Assembly (NCBI GenBank): GCA_001792895.1
Contig: MARA01000063.1
Location: 1-64,000 of the forward strand
DNA length: 64,000 bases
Direction: 5' to 3'
Source of the DNA: Lentinus brumalis
Taxonomy: Eukaryota; Basidiomycota; Agaricomycetes; Polyporales; Polyporaceae
Shown here: piece by piece, positions 10,173 through 20,660 of the stretch
Layout: every line of letters begins with the position of its first letter
Position numbering within the stretch: position 1 is the first letter of the stretch
Program-made: the position numbers and the translations under genes
Notes under the pieces: model-generated
Database searches by the model: none
What the model saw: only the letters and a program-made list of their open reading frames with translations
What the model was told of the DNA's origin: nothing

Positions 10173-11660
10173 GCGCGATCAGGCATACTTCCTCGCGATC
10201 TCACAGCGGCCTGGTCAAAAGCCTGTGTCGTTCATTCCTGTCCTCGACGCCACCTTCGAGGTCTGGTTCAAGAAGGTATGTGATGCATCGTTTACTCTCG
10301 AACCATCGAACTCAATCATTCAATCTTAGGATTCCCTTTAGGTTAACTGAGGATATCGATGCCATCTTCGACCAGGACCCGCAGCGCGTCTGCGTTCTTC
10401 AGGGTCCCATTGCGGTGAAGCACTCGCCCGTCAAGGATGTGCCCATCAAGGATCTTCTCGGCACCCTACTCCTCGTCGACAAGCTCGTCGACCGTCCTTA
10501 GGGCGGCGACAAGTCGAAGATCCCCATGATCGAGTACCGGAGTCCGAGCTCTCGTGTCGCTCGTCTCGCGCCCGGCAACACCGCGACCTACGTCCTCAGC
10601 GACTCGCTCCCAGAACTCGAGACTCTCGCTGGTCCTGAGCTCGGCTGGACTCGCGCCCTCCTCGCGACTGCGACCATCGTACAAGGCACCGCGTACATTG
10701 ACAACCCCCTCCGTCATCTCTTCGCTCCTCGCCGAGGCCAGAAGGTCGTCGTCGAGAGCGATGTAGAGCGCCCGACAAAGACTTCTCTCTACGGCTCTGC
10801 CCCGCTCGCAACCCCTCGTTCAAGGCCGTCGAGACGATGTTCAACGGCTATACCACGACGATCGACGTCACCCCCTTCGGAGTGTTGTGGTGTCACTGTC
10901 CCTCTCCACTTCCACTTCCTGTACAAGCCTGAGATGGGCTTCGTGCCGATCCATGAGCTCGCTGACGACTGCAACGTGCGCATCAAGCAGTTCTACTGGA
11001 AGCTGTGGTTCGGCGACAATGAGGCTCTCCCGGAGATTGGCCTCCGTGACATCTTCACTGGTCCTGAGGTCACAATCGACGAAGACGGCATCGAGACGTT
11101 CCGTGCTAACTGGCAGGTACGCCAATTTACGTTGTGGGTGTATTGACAGATGTCAGAAGCTAACAACTCCTTGTAGGCGATCATGAAGGCGATCTTTCCG
11201 TCGACTGTCGACGGCGACCTCCTCAAGCTCGTCCATTTGTCCAACGGCTTCCGCCTCCTCGAAGGTGCCACGCCATTCAAGGCTGGCGATCTCTGCCAGA
11301 CTGAGGCGCGCATCATCGCGGTCACGAACAGCGACGCTGGCAAGACCGTCGAGGTCAAGGGCTTCGTTATGCGTGGTTCGGAGCGCATCATTGAAGTGGT
11401 CTCCTCCTTCCTTCACCGTGGCCGCTTCGACGACTACGAGAACACGTTTGAGATCCCCGAGGAGCCGAACTACGTCGTCGCGCTTCCGACTGAGGTCACT
11501 ATTGGCATGCTGTAATCGAAGGAGTGGTTCAAATGGGACGACGAGACGAAGCCGCTTCAGGCTGGCATTACCCTCATCTTCCGCGTTCGCTTTGAAGTCA
11601 GACATGCACTCGAAGGGCCTCGTCCAGAAGGACTTGGCGTTCGCCGGTCAGCGCTGCTGA
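10173..11660 (+). pseudogene. fatty acid synthase fragment (dehydratase/hot-dog region), 3' half of mosaic
   Basis: Reads AYFLAISQRPGQKPVSFIPV, LDATFEVWFKK, DQDPQRVCVLQGPIAVKHSP, VKDVPIKDLLG, MGFVPIHELADDC, IKQFYWKLWFGDNEALPEIG, AIMKAIFPSTVDGDLLKLVH and FLHRGRFDDYENTFEIPEEP, the expected order of fungal type I synthase after the reductase. Lesions: an in-frame TAG at about 10499, where the family has Tyr before GGD; a frame change near 10800; and a TAA at 11513, where the family has Gln before SKEWF. About 70-80 synthase residues between the two halves are missing and replaced by the P450 piece. The sequence fades out at about 11660. Confidence 0.87.
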
Positions 11661-12429
11661 GGTAGCATACTACATGGTCAGGCAGATGTCAGGATTATGT
11701 TAGGGTATACACGTACGTCTGGGTAGCAGTCCGCCAGTTGGATTGTATGTCCCCTTCCAATGTCAATTCGTTCAACACTTGAAGTTTGAAAGCCGGAAGC
11801 AGGGCAGCTGCACTGGCCAAATTGGGCAGAGTGGCGGCCTTCCCAATTGAGTAATGACTAAGCATCATGTTGAGCGGACTAACTTCTGTTTTCCTACTTC
11901 GAGACTGCAACCACACCGTCGCATTCCGCTCAAGGTTACATCGAGTATTCACAGGTCCGTCTTTGCCCTGATTCTGCGGACCAAGCGGTACTTATAGCCA
12001 GTGTCTCTGCGACTCTGACCAGCCCAACTTCAACCTCGAGCATTCGCATGCGTGAGTGGCGAATGGTAAGGATTAGGCTCGCTGGCTGAAGATACTACAA
12101 AGACAGGCGGACGTTCAACCTGCGGCTGATACAAATCGTCCACCGTGCAACTTCAATCGGCCTGGAAGTCAATCGTTCTGTACCGGGTCCACCACCTGTT
12201 CGGGAGCTCTTGAAGGGTGTCATTCGTCCTTCAGAGCACGCAGTCGGAACTCACGGCGAAGCCGATACTTCTCAAATAATCAAACTTCAAGCGATAGGTC
12301 TGTGTAATCACTGAACCATATCCGCGACTTGTAGTAACAATCATGCATGCAGCTCGGCACCATCCTCACCTCCGAGTCTTTGCTCTTGACATCGCAGATG
12401 CCCGCGCGTGCTCAGAGTCGTCACCTTGA
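11661..12429. other. intergenic, no gene seen
   Basis: Short unsupported ORFs only. It probably contains the promoter and 5' leader of the gene starting at 12430. An upstream coding exon near 12340-12420 is possible but not supported. Confidence 0.4.
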
Positions 12430-15161
12430 GTGGTGAGTACACAGGACTGTACGGAGAATATGCCGCCGAGTCCGATAGCTCATGGTCGCCCCAGGTACGA
12501 GTATGTTTATGCGTTCACGGACCGTCACGGGCAACTCTTCACCACCGTCAACGTCCCGTACGATCTACAGCTTCCTCAGAGCCCGGCCGTAGAGCTCCAG
12601 CAGAACACGTACACCGAGATGTTACGGCCGCAGTACGCATGGCTCGAAGCTCCCGAGGCCGCCTTCCTCACACGATCAGTTCCTGTGACCGATGCCCTCC
12701 TATCCTGCGTGGCCGCGGACACATTGGAGCCAGAGTGCTACGCAGGTGGATACCGGGTGCCCGTTTCCCTGCAGAAGTCTTGGATGGAACTTGAGAGCGG
12801 ACTCACGGCCGTCACGGGTGCGCTGCTGCAGGGACTGAAATCCCCAGCCCTTGCTACCGCCATCAAGTATCCAAACTGGTCCAAGCCATCCGACTGGAAC
12901 TTCCGCGGAGTCCATCCCCATTATCAGGCTGCCCAATATGTCGCCCGTCGCACTCGGATGTCGCTTTTGTTCCTCGCTGCTCGCTGCTCGATGGTCATCG
13001 CATCCTGGGAGCACGCACCGCCCTTGCCAAGATCTGCTCACTCCATGACAGCGCGGCCAGCTACAACCTCACCCGACCCTACTGCGGCATGGCTAGCCGA
13101 GTTAGAGAGGAGGCGTGTTCCAGTCTCGTGGAGAGACGCGATCCGGGAGTCCATCATTTCAGACTTCTCGGCCGGTCTCCGCGTAGGAGCGGTCTTTCAA
13201 GTCGGAACCTACGGCTGGTTGGACCTCATCCCGGTCCTACGCACCTCTCGCGTCCCGGTCTTCTTTCGTTGGCAGTCTGAAGAGGACGCTGCCTTCATTC
13301 TCAAAGCCTATCCCTACCTATCCGACCTCATTCCAGCTCAACTAGACCGTTCGATGGCCATGAGCCTTCCTCCCACACGAGACAAGCCCCCTGCTTACCA
13401 TCTGATACGTAACGGCATCGCTCGGAACCATCCCGATATGACCGTTGTCCCGCATGAAATACCGCGGGGCCCCTATCAACACCCAGAGGAGTCGCGGCAG
13501 GCATTTATCACCCGGCGGAAGAAGCTGAGTGTGAGCTTGCAACAGCGTGAAGATAAGCAAGCGGCGGAGCGGCGGATGCAGCGGGAGCAATCGGCGGCTC
13601 GGGATGTTCTTCCACGTAGTCGGTCAGCTGTATATGCGTGGACCTCTGTCGGACAGGCCTACCCCCACTATCCAGAGAAGTGGCACGCACTGGAGATCCG
13701 GGTCTCCGTACCTGCTCGAGCAGTCATAGGTCTTTGGCGGTCACTCTCGGTCTCTGGTAGATCCTACAACTCGTTCTTCGACGAGTGGGACCTGTGGTTC
13801 TCAGCCACGCCGAGCGACACGGCCTCACAAGATCAAGCCGTCCCTTTTGCATTTCTCACTGGCTCCAGCATTTCCCATCTCCCCGATAGTATTGAGCTCA
13901 GGCAGTCCGACCCAGAACACCTTCCTGAATTGGAATCATTGCCTAGTATCGTCATCGACAAGATCAACACTCCAGCGTTTGAACCAGAGGACATCGAACT
14001 CTGGTACGGTGTCCGTCCTACGTCTCGCCTATTTGGCAGCGTGGACTATGATACTCATCTCAGTGACGCTCATGTCATCCTCGGACGGCCGATCGCTTCT
14101 ATGCCGCAGGATCCCCTGATTCTGAAGTCACTCAGTGGGTGGATATCGGCTATGACGACGAATCAGCTAGAGTCAAGCGCACTCGCTGAGACATGGGACC
14201 TCGATGCTCGTTCACACAGCTTCCTTCCCAGAACTATCAATATTCGCCAAGTCCGTCTCCACGAGCATGTCCGGTGGGAGGCTGGGCACGAGCATGCAAG
14301 CTACGAGGTCACATTCCACACGGACCCCAAAAACATGGCCTGGCAGCTGATAACGGGTGCCGCAGCAACCGTCTTTCTACTCCGCTGTGCAATTGTCATC
14401 GACTCGCAAAGTGCGGCTCGGACCCTTGTCTTAAGTGGCGTACCCTTTCACACAGTCACCATGTGTTCTGCTGTCCCTCATCCCCTGCCATCCTCCATGC
14501 TCCAGGGCAAGCTGGTCGTACCTTACCGTCATAAATCCTTCATACCTACGGCCCATGATTATCAGAGCTACGTTCAACGGGTCTTGCAAATTGTACGTCG
14601 ACCCCACGCGGTCGCTGGCCTCCGCATGGGAGGAATCGTATGGAGGCTTCTCACGGAGGCAGTTGGGGATGACGAGGACCTGCAAAATCGCCTTGCCCAG
14701 CAGGCCGCTTCTGGTCCCTCGGGCGAGTCGTCAAGCTATGGAGAAGTTCTACGGCTGAGTCGATCCTTTGCATTCATGGACGATAGCTTGTCAGAGGAGG
14801 AGTTGGATGCAATTAGTGGGGTGTACAAGGTATACACAGGTAAGTTATCATGGTCGCTTCAGTTTCCAAAGCTGAACATCCTCTAGATCAGCAGAACCAG
14901 ACTGCAGATGTGTCGTGGTGGCCCAAGCACAATCACTGGGTCAATCATGCGGGTCAGTACACAGGTTTTTGGACACAATGGAATGAGAAATGGTTCTGTG
15001 ACCGGCTCGAGTCCATCCATAATGGGACGGCTCGTCCACGGACCAGTTATGACTGGAAACAAGCCCTGAAGGGTCATCGGGAGGCAAAGACGATGGGCAG
15101 CATGGTGGAATCGGCGAGCAAGGCTTTTATTAGGAAATATGTGCTAGACGTTGCTTCTTGA
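12430..15161 (+). CDS. basidiomycete hypothetical protein, 894 residues, intact
   Basis: Exon 1 12430-14839 and exon 2 14887-15161 join in phase across a 47-nt intron (GTAAGT...CTCTAG). The protein starts MVSTQDCTENMPPSP. It contains RYEYVYAFTDRHGQLFTTVN near the N terminus and a charged coiled-coil-like segment rich in Arg/Gln/Glu (RRKKLSVSLQQREDKQAAER) near residue 370. The C-terminal motif is VSWWPKHNHWVNHAGQYTGF, WTQWNEKWFCDRL. I recall the SWWPK...W...G.NTG.W block from many Agaricomycete proteins annotated only as hypothetical. No catalytic motif, signal peptide or transmembrane segment stands out. It is the last gene before the HET array. The start is uncertain because an earlier exon cannot be excluded. 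Confidence 0.72.
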
Positions 15162-15789
15162 CCCATTACTTACTTGTACAGTACTTAGCACAGATAAACG
15201 AGGCGTGTATGAGTAGTGTCAGGCATGAAAGAAAGCCCAAGTCGTTCTCGAGAAGTTGTGTGCGCGGTATCCATGTGTAAAGATGCGAGCTAATGAAAGT
15301 AAGTAACGCGCGATAGTCCTGATAAGTTGCGTGATACAAGCTGGAGTTAATGTGGCGATGCGCGATAATGATGTGTGCGCTTGGGTATTTAATGTACAGA
15401 AAAGCCGTCATACACACGAAGATGCGCGAGACGCGCGAGAGTGACTGCGGGACGAGCATCGGCAAGGCATGAGGCGAAGAGTGATCTCGTCCATTAAGGG
15501 AAGGGTCGTAAATGCGCTCATTCGCGCTGTTCTCCGCCGGGCATTTGGCAGCGGGCTGCGGTGTCTCGTGTGCCCTCCGAGTGTTGAGGAAGCCACCCGC
15601 CAGGCGCGGTACGCGAACGATATCGGAGCAACTCAGTCTTCTCAGGGCTGATTTGCCTAACGACGAGATTGCGACGGTTTGGGGGCCGTGATTCAGCGGT
15701 CGTTCGAGTCCTTCGAGTAAGATGCGCATACACGCCGGTGCCGCCGCATTGCGCTGAGCTTGGGTGGCTGAGTCTCGCGGCCTACGGCC
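15162..15789. other. spacer left of the HET array
   Basis: A 187-codon minus-strand ORF (15729-15166) lies here but has no recognisable motif. I do not see clear copies of this stretch in the other units, so it seems to lie outside the array. Confidence 0.35.
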
Positions 15790-17199
15790 ATAGCTTTTGC
15801 TTCATACTCGGCAGGACCTAGGCCTTTCCAAGAGCGCGGGCCGCATTTGCTGGCGACGCTGTGGTCTCAAGACGTGTCAGCCTGAGAACGATAGGAGGGC
15901 GGAGAGGGCGAAGCGGTACCTGTTCAAATCCGAGGCTCGACACCGTCACTCGATGAGGATAGAGGCAATAGAAGGCTTGAACGGGTAGGAGCTCAAAGAG
16001 AGGGCGGATCCGAAGGGGTCGGGAGGGACTCGAGCCGATGTGAGCAATATCAGCGGGCGAAATTCTCCGGCTCGTTGCTGTCATGACGGTGATAAACAGA
16101 TATATTATTCAAAGAGTACGGTGCACGTGTCGTCTGCAACAGTGGGGCGAGCACACGACAAGGTCGTACAGGGTTCTTGAGTACGAGCTTGGGGAGAGGG
16201 AAAAGTATGGAGAGACCGACACAGGGACATGACGTTCAAGTGCGGAGGACACACGCACCGTCAAATACTAATACAGACCGCTTGTAGTTGCGCAACTCAT
16301 CCCAGCCCATCCCCGGAGCAAGTCCAGAAAGGGGTGAGTACGACTCACCTCTTCAGAACGAACGGTACGCACCATCGCAACTGCCACCCTCAGATGGATG
16401 AACCTCTCAAAACCGCACAAGCGCACAAACGCGACCTGACGGTGACCCTTGTCGGTGTGCATCCTGTTGCATCTCCGCTGCGGCGATCGAGGAAGGAGGT
16501 GCGAGTGTGTACATTCGCGAGGAGCGCGAGGGAAGGCAGAGTCGAAGTAACAGAGAATAGACGCAACGAGAGCGAGTTCAAGTACAGGTGAGAGGAAGAC
16601 ACGACGGCGTGGCCCGCGGAGGGCAGCTGTAGGAAGTCGCCCAGGTTTCAGGCCGCCGTCCGCCGTTGGATGCGCCCCGCTCGTGCTCGGAGCGCATGGG
16701 CGAGGGCTGGGCAGCGTGGCCGTGCGGATGAAGAAGCAGGTCGCCTCTCGAGACTTGCGGACGTGCGCGGACTGGAGTGTCGACTCCCAGGGAGATTTTG
16801 AGTACAGCAGATAGAATCGTCGTGGTCCTGATGAACCCTTCCTCTCCCGTTCTCTGCGCTCAGCATCTGCTGACTAATCACGCCTCGAGGCTACCGTCCG
16901 CCCGGCTCGTCCACGTCTCTCTCTTCATCTTCCTTCCCAGATGCCCAGGTGTCACCAGTCTACCGCCATGCCGTCCCCGGAATACACTATGCTTTCGCAA
17001 TGCTGTCGATCCCAATGAGTGGAGAAGCTGTTCTCACGGGTGTCGCGCTCGCACAGAAGGTCAGTAATAGTAGTGTACATGCGCTATCCGCGATTGAAAC
17101 GCTGATATGGATTGCTAAAATTACAACACAAGCATGTATCTGCGTGGCATGATGGCAGGGTTCTACACTCATGCGTCCTTGGTGAGCAGTGAGCACTTG

Positions 17200-17293
17200 G
17201 ATAATTGACTCATCGGGTAGACGTGGAGGTACTTTCGAGTGGTATGACACCCGGACAGCGCCGCTCGATCTCCTAGGAAAATTCGAGACGCAC
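17200..17293. repeat. long inverted repeat, left arm
   Basis: Begins GATAATTGACTCATCGGGTA and ends CGAGACGCAC. It pairs with 17550-17642 with three substitutions and one single-base indel, about 96% identity. Confidence 0.9.
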
Positions 17294-17549
17294 ACTCCAA
17301 CGCTAGGCTTGCATAGGAAACTTCGTGCATTGTTCATCTCCTTCTTCGACTGGACGCTGCTCCACCTGATGTCCTTAACTTCGTCCGCATGATCAGCTCC
17401 GTCCAGACACCAGGCAGTGGCAGCAGATATCGTTTCGTGACCGGAGTACGTCTTTTACTTTCCTTTACGCCCGGACGCTACTGTAGCGTGGATGTTCGCA
17501 GCAGCTCAGCGCCACAATGCACCGTGTCGTCTTCGCGCGCCCGAGCTCA

Positions 17550-17642
17550 GTGCGTCTCGAATTTTCCTAGGAGATCGAGCCGCGCTGTCCGGGTGCCATA
17601 CCACTCGAAATACCTCCACGTCTACCCGATGAGTCAATCATC
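17550..17642. repeat. long inverted repeat, right arm
   Basis: Reverse complement of 17200-17293, separated from it by a 256-bp loop. The arms are far more alike than any two array units are, so this inversion is younger than the tandem duplications around it. Confidence 0.9.
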
Positions 17643-18767
17643 TAGGGATCTCCAGAACACCAATACGCAAGCCCGCCGCACGTACATACATGTCTCAGCT
17701 GCATTGGACAGACCGCTGGCTCGGCATTCGACGTTCGTGCAATGCTGCAGATGGACGAAAGGCCCCGAGAGAAGCCCCCTGCCAGCCTATGCGCCTTGCC
17801 GTCGTGAGACACCCGCACGCGCTCCCCCAGTGCAGAGCTCCGACCTCCCATGCATGTGGGTGCCGCGGCCGAAGGTCATCGCTCGCATGCGGCTATGTAC
17901 CTCCTGGAGCACGGATCTCGCAGGTTCTCGCTCCCTCTCTGATGAGTCAGTCGCAAAGCCCGTTCGCGCAGGACTCTGACGCAAACTGCATAGGCATACT
18001 TACAAGTTTTGAATGTCGCTGCGGCGAAGAGCGTATCCTCTCGGTCTGGAAGTCGCACGTAACATCGATTCACGAACCGGACGCAGAGACGAATATGTAC
18101 ATACATATCAGAGCAACAGACTGGCTGTACCGAAATTGACAGATGTAGGTACGCAGCGGGCGACTGGCGGAAGAGTGAGTCCTTCAAAGCCTCGTCTCGA
18201 CCGCAGACGAAGGAGTTGGGACTCGACGTCGGTCGACGGTCCTGAAGAGGCGGCAGTGAGTCGGGCACCCCGAAGACGCGCGGTTGGAATACATCAGTCG
18301 AGTGCGCACAGCGTGGAGTCGGGCGAATGGACTGATGGATTGCGCGCGCGGGGATGATGCGGATGGTGCGGTACGCTCGCGGAGCCGTGTTACGGTGTTC
18401 GAGGGCTCAGTGCTGGGTAAGGTGCAAGGTGGCAAACCACGACCATGACGGGCTCACGGAGGAGGACCGCTTCCGCGCAAGTGCCATCGACCCGCGATGA
18501 CGCAGGCCAGACGAGTTGGCGGAACGTCGAGCAGTCCCAGGACTGCGGAGACAACCCCAGTGGCTCTGGGATTGCGCAGGTACTAGCGGCGAAAGGATGC
18601 AGTACGCCGAGGTACCGGAAGAGCGCGTAAGTCGTCCTCGGGGTGAGTCGTCAATGGCAGAGCTCCTTCGAAGATGATGGATGTGTGCAGCAGTCTGGAG
18701 GAACGGCCGGTAAGATTATGATTATTCACTCAGCGATGTCTGTGTGAAGTAGGCGTGACGAACCTGA

Positions 18768-20660
18768 TTATTTCGATATGCAGCGGTATGAGGCTGCCAG
18801 AATGAGCGTCCTTCCAGGGTTTAGAGGACAAGGCGCAAAGGATAGAGTCACCTCTTCCATATGTCCGGTCAACCATTCATCGTCCACCTCAAACCTCTTC
18901 CGAAGATTTGGCCACTGTAAGACGTGATCCTGTGAGCAGCGGTGCAGCGTATCGTTTGACACCGTGCCAGTGATCTCCGCCTCGAACCCAATGTCATCGC
19001 TCCGGAGACGGCCAGTGTTGACTGTCGCCCATATGGCTTTAGGCGAGAGCTGCTCTCCGGGCAGCCCTTTCCGCTGACATTGCCCTATTTTGATAATGAT
19101 GGAGTGACTCCACTTCACGAAGATGTACGCAGTTGGCAGATCGGAGTCAGCCCTCCAGGGAGAGTTGAGCCCGGCACCGCGAATCTCAAAGCGGAAGGAC
19201 CAAGACTGTATCAGGAACCGCCGAATGCGAGCTTCTGGAAAGCGGACCGGGGCAGCAAAGGTGAGCTGCATTGGGATAGCGGGAGTGGATTTGAACGCGA
19301 CGAAATCTGGTAGTTGGCCAGGGGCTCGACTCAGCGGAGGTCGATGTCTTATGAGGACCTCCGTCCATGCAGGGGGTCCGTCAGGTGAGGATACGTGGAC
19401 ATAGTGATCAGCATACTCGCCGTGTCCTGCTAGACGCCTAAAGGCGACCCGATAAGAAGGGAAGAGAGATGAGCTTGCTGGGCTCTCAGGGTCGTGTTCG
19501 AGATGAAGGAAAACACGGCGCCCTTTGTGGGTAGACCAGTGCAGATCTCCAAATAGTTCGCCTCTCCACGTGAAGATGGGAATTTTAGCGCGAACACCAG
19601 CCGGAGTGACAGCAAACGTCATGTCGTTCATGTTTGCACCTACTTCGAGGGCTGGAAGCTGTTCGCTCGTCAGCAACTACGCACCACCAACGAACGCTTG
19701 TTGACTCACATTGTGAGTAGCATCAGCCGTTCGTCGCGGAGGTGTATATACAATCTCGTACTCTTGTGAATATACGACGAAGTCTTCAGGCGACGCAGCG
19801 AAGAGGCAGTCCTTCGGAGACTCTGTGTGCATTGCTGCCCATGCGAAGAGCGTCGTATCTGGCAACTGCTTCAAGATCTCTTCCTGCAGTCGTCGGAAGG
19901 CATTCCTGCCCTCGCCGTAGAGTGGTGGCATGTGGATGTCGAAAAGTCCGAGGAGGCAGTACGCTTCGTCCTCCGGCCGCGTCGTCTTCCGCGTTTGGAA
20001 CCAAGACATCCGCTGAGCTATGCTGAACTCAGTATGGCTCACCTGCAGCCGGAGCACGGTCGCGGGGATACGGAAGTGCTTCTCCAGCAACTCTGCGAGG
20101 TCCGCTTTCGTTCCGATGACTCGCCAAGATGACGAGAGGAAGACGAACAAGCGGGGAGCAATGAGTTCCTGGAGGGTCCACCCCCTCTGGAACCAGATGC
20201 TCAACCGGAAGGATAGGTATCGCCCATGCCAATAAGGCTCGGGAAGGTCGCGGTCGTTCTCGAGGTCCTCAAATGCGAAGAACGCAGCTTCGACGTCCCG
20301 CAAGTATCCGTAACAGATACCTGCAAGAGCGTAGTAGCGAAACATGGAGTTGATCGCCTCAGAGAGCTCGGCGCTGCTCGTCTTGTCGATGCAGCAGGTG
20401 TCGATCCAGACCCACTTGTATCCATGCTTCTCAGCGAGCTCGCAGCACCGCCCGATCTTCTCGGACACGAAATCACGGGGATTTGTGCCGTCCTGGGTGC
20501 ACCTCTCTTGTATCTTCCGGACGTCCTGGAACGACTGCTCGGGAGGTCCGTGCTGGGGCTTGTTGTTCCAGGTGTGAGAGAGAGCTGCGTACTTGTCGGC
20601 GATATCCTCGGGGGATGGGAAGAAGTGCAGCTCCGCGCGGTCGGCGCTGAGGACCCACAT
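18768..20660 (-). CDS. HET-domain protein 1 (heterokaryon-incompatibility-like), open
   Basis: Exons 20660-19710 and 19658-18768 with a 51-nt phase-0 intron give 613 residues. I start at MWVLSADRAELHFF because all paralogues converge there; the ORF is open a further 42 codons upstream across a likely 5'-leader intron (GTACGC...TCTTCAG). HET core: AALSHTWN (res 25-32), YKWVWIDTCCIDKTSSAELS (81-100), WTLQELIAPR (161-170), FSIAQRMSWF (212-221), DEAYCLLGLFDIHMPPLYGE (231-250). A variable segment lies at 124-153. After the intron a ~295-residue C-terminal module carries MTFAVTPAGVRAKIPIF, PAIPMQLTFAAPVRFPEARI, CSQDHVLQWP and CPLNPGRTLIL. I see no NACHT, WD40 or membrane segment. HET proteins trigger cell death after non-self recognition; that role here is inferred from the domain. 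Confidence 0.88.

Larger units (their letters stand above)
15790..18767. repeat. array unit 0: partial spacer unit without its own HET gene
   Basis: Homology to the other spacers starts near 15810: CCTTTCCAAGAGCGCGGGCC here, against a matching stretch near 38845. It continues through GATAAACAGATATATT (16091), ACACACGCACCGT (16249), GGAGCGCATGGGCGAGGGC (16689), a segment near 17360 ending CGTCCGCATGAT, and GTGTTACGGTGTTCGAGG at about 18390. These match blocks in the other spacers in the same order. The unit is truncated on the left and therefore has no HET gene of its own. No ORF here is convincing. Confidence 0.65.

Noticed and set aside
8844..11515. Functional P450-fatty acid synthase fusion enzyme
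   Set aside because: The P450 lacks its anchor and heme-Cys loop, the synthase is a small piece, and nonsense codons and frame changes interrupt it.
13089..13729. Secondary ORFs on both strands within 12430-14839
   Set aside because: Frame shadows of the intact 894-residue gene.
16000..16090. Possible tRNA on the minus strand (GGCTCGAGTCCC resembles a B box)
   Set aside because: No pairing T-stem or acceptor stem and no A box at the right distance; the matching block at 22.36 kb does not keep the motif.
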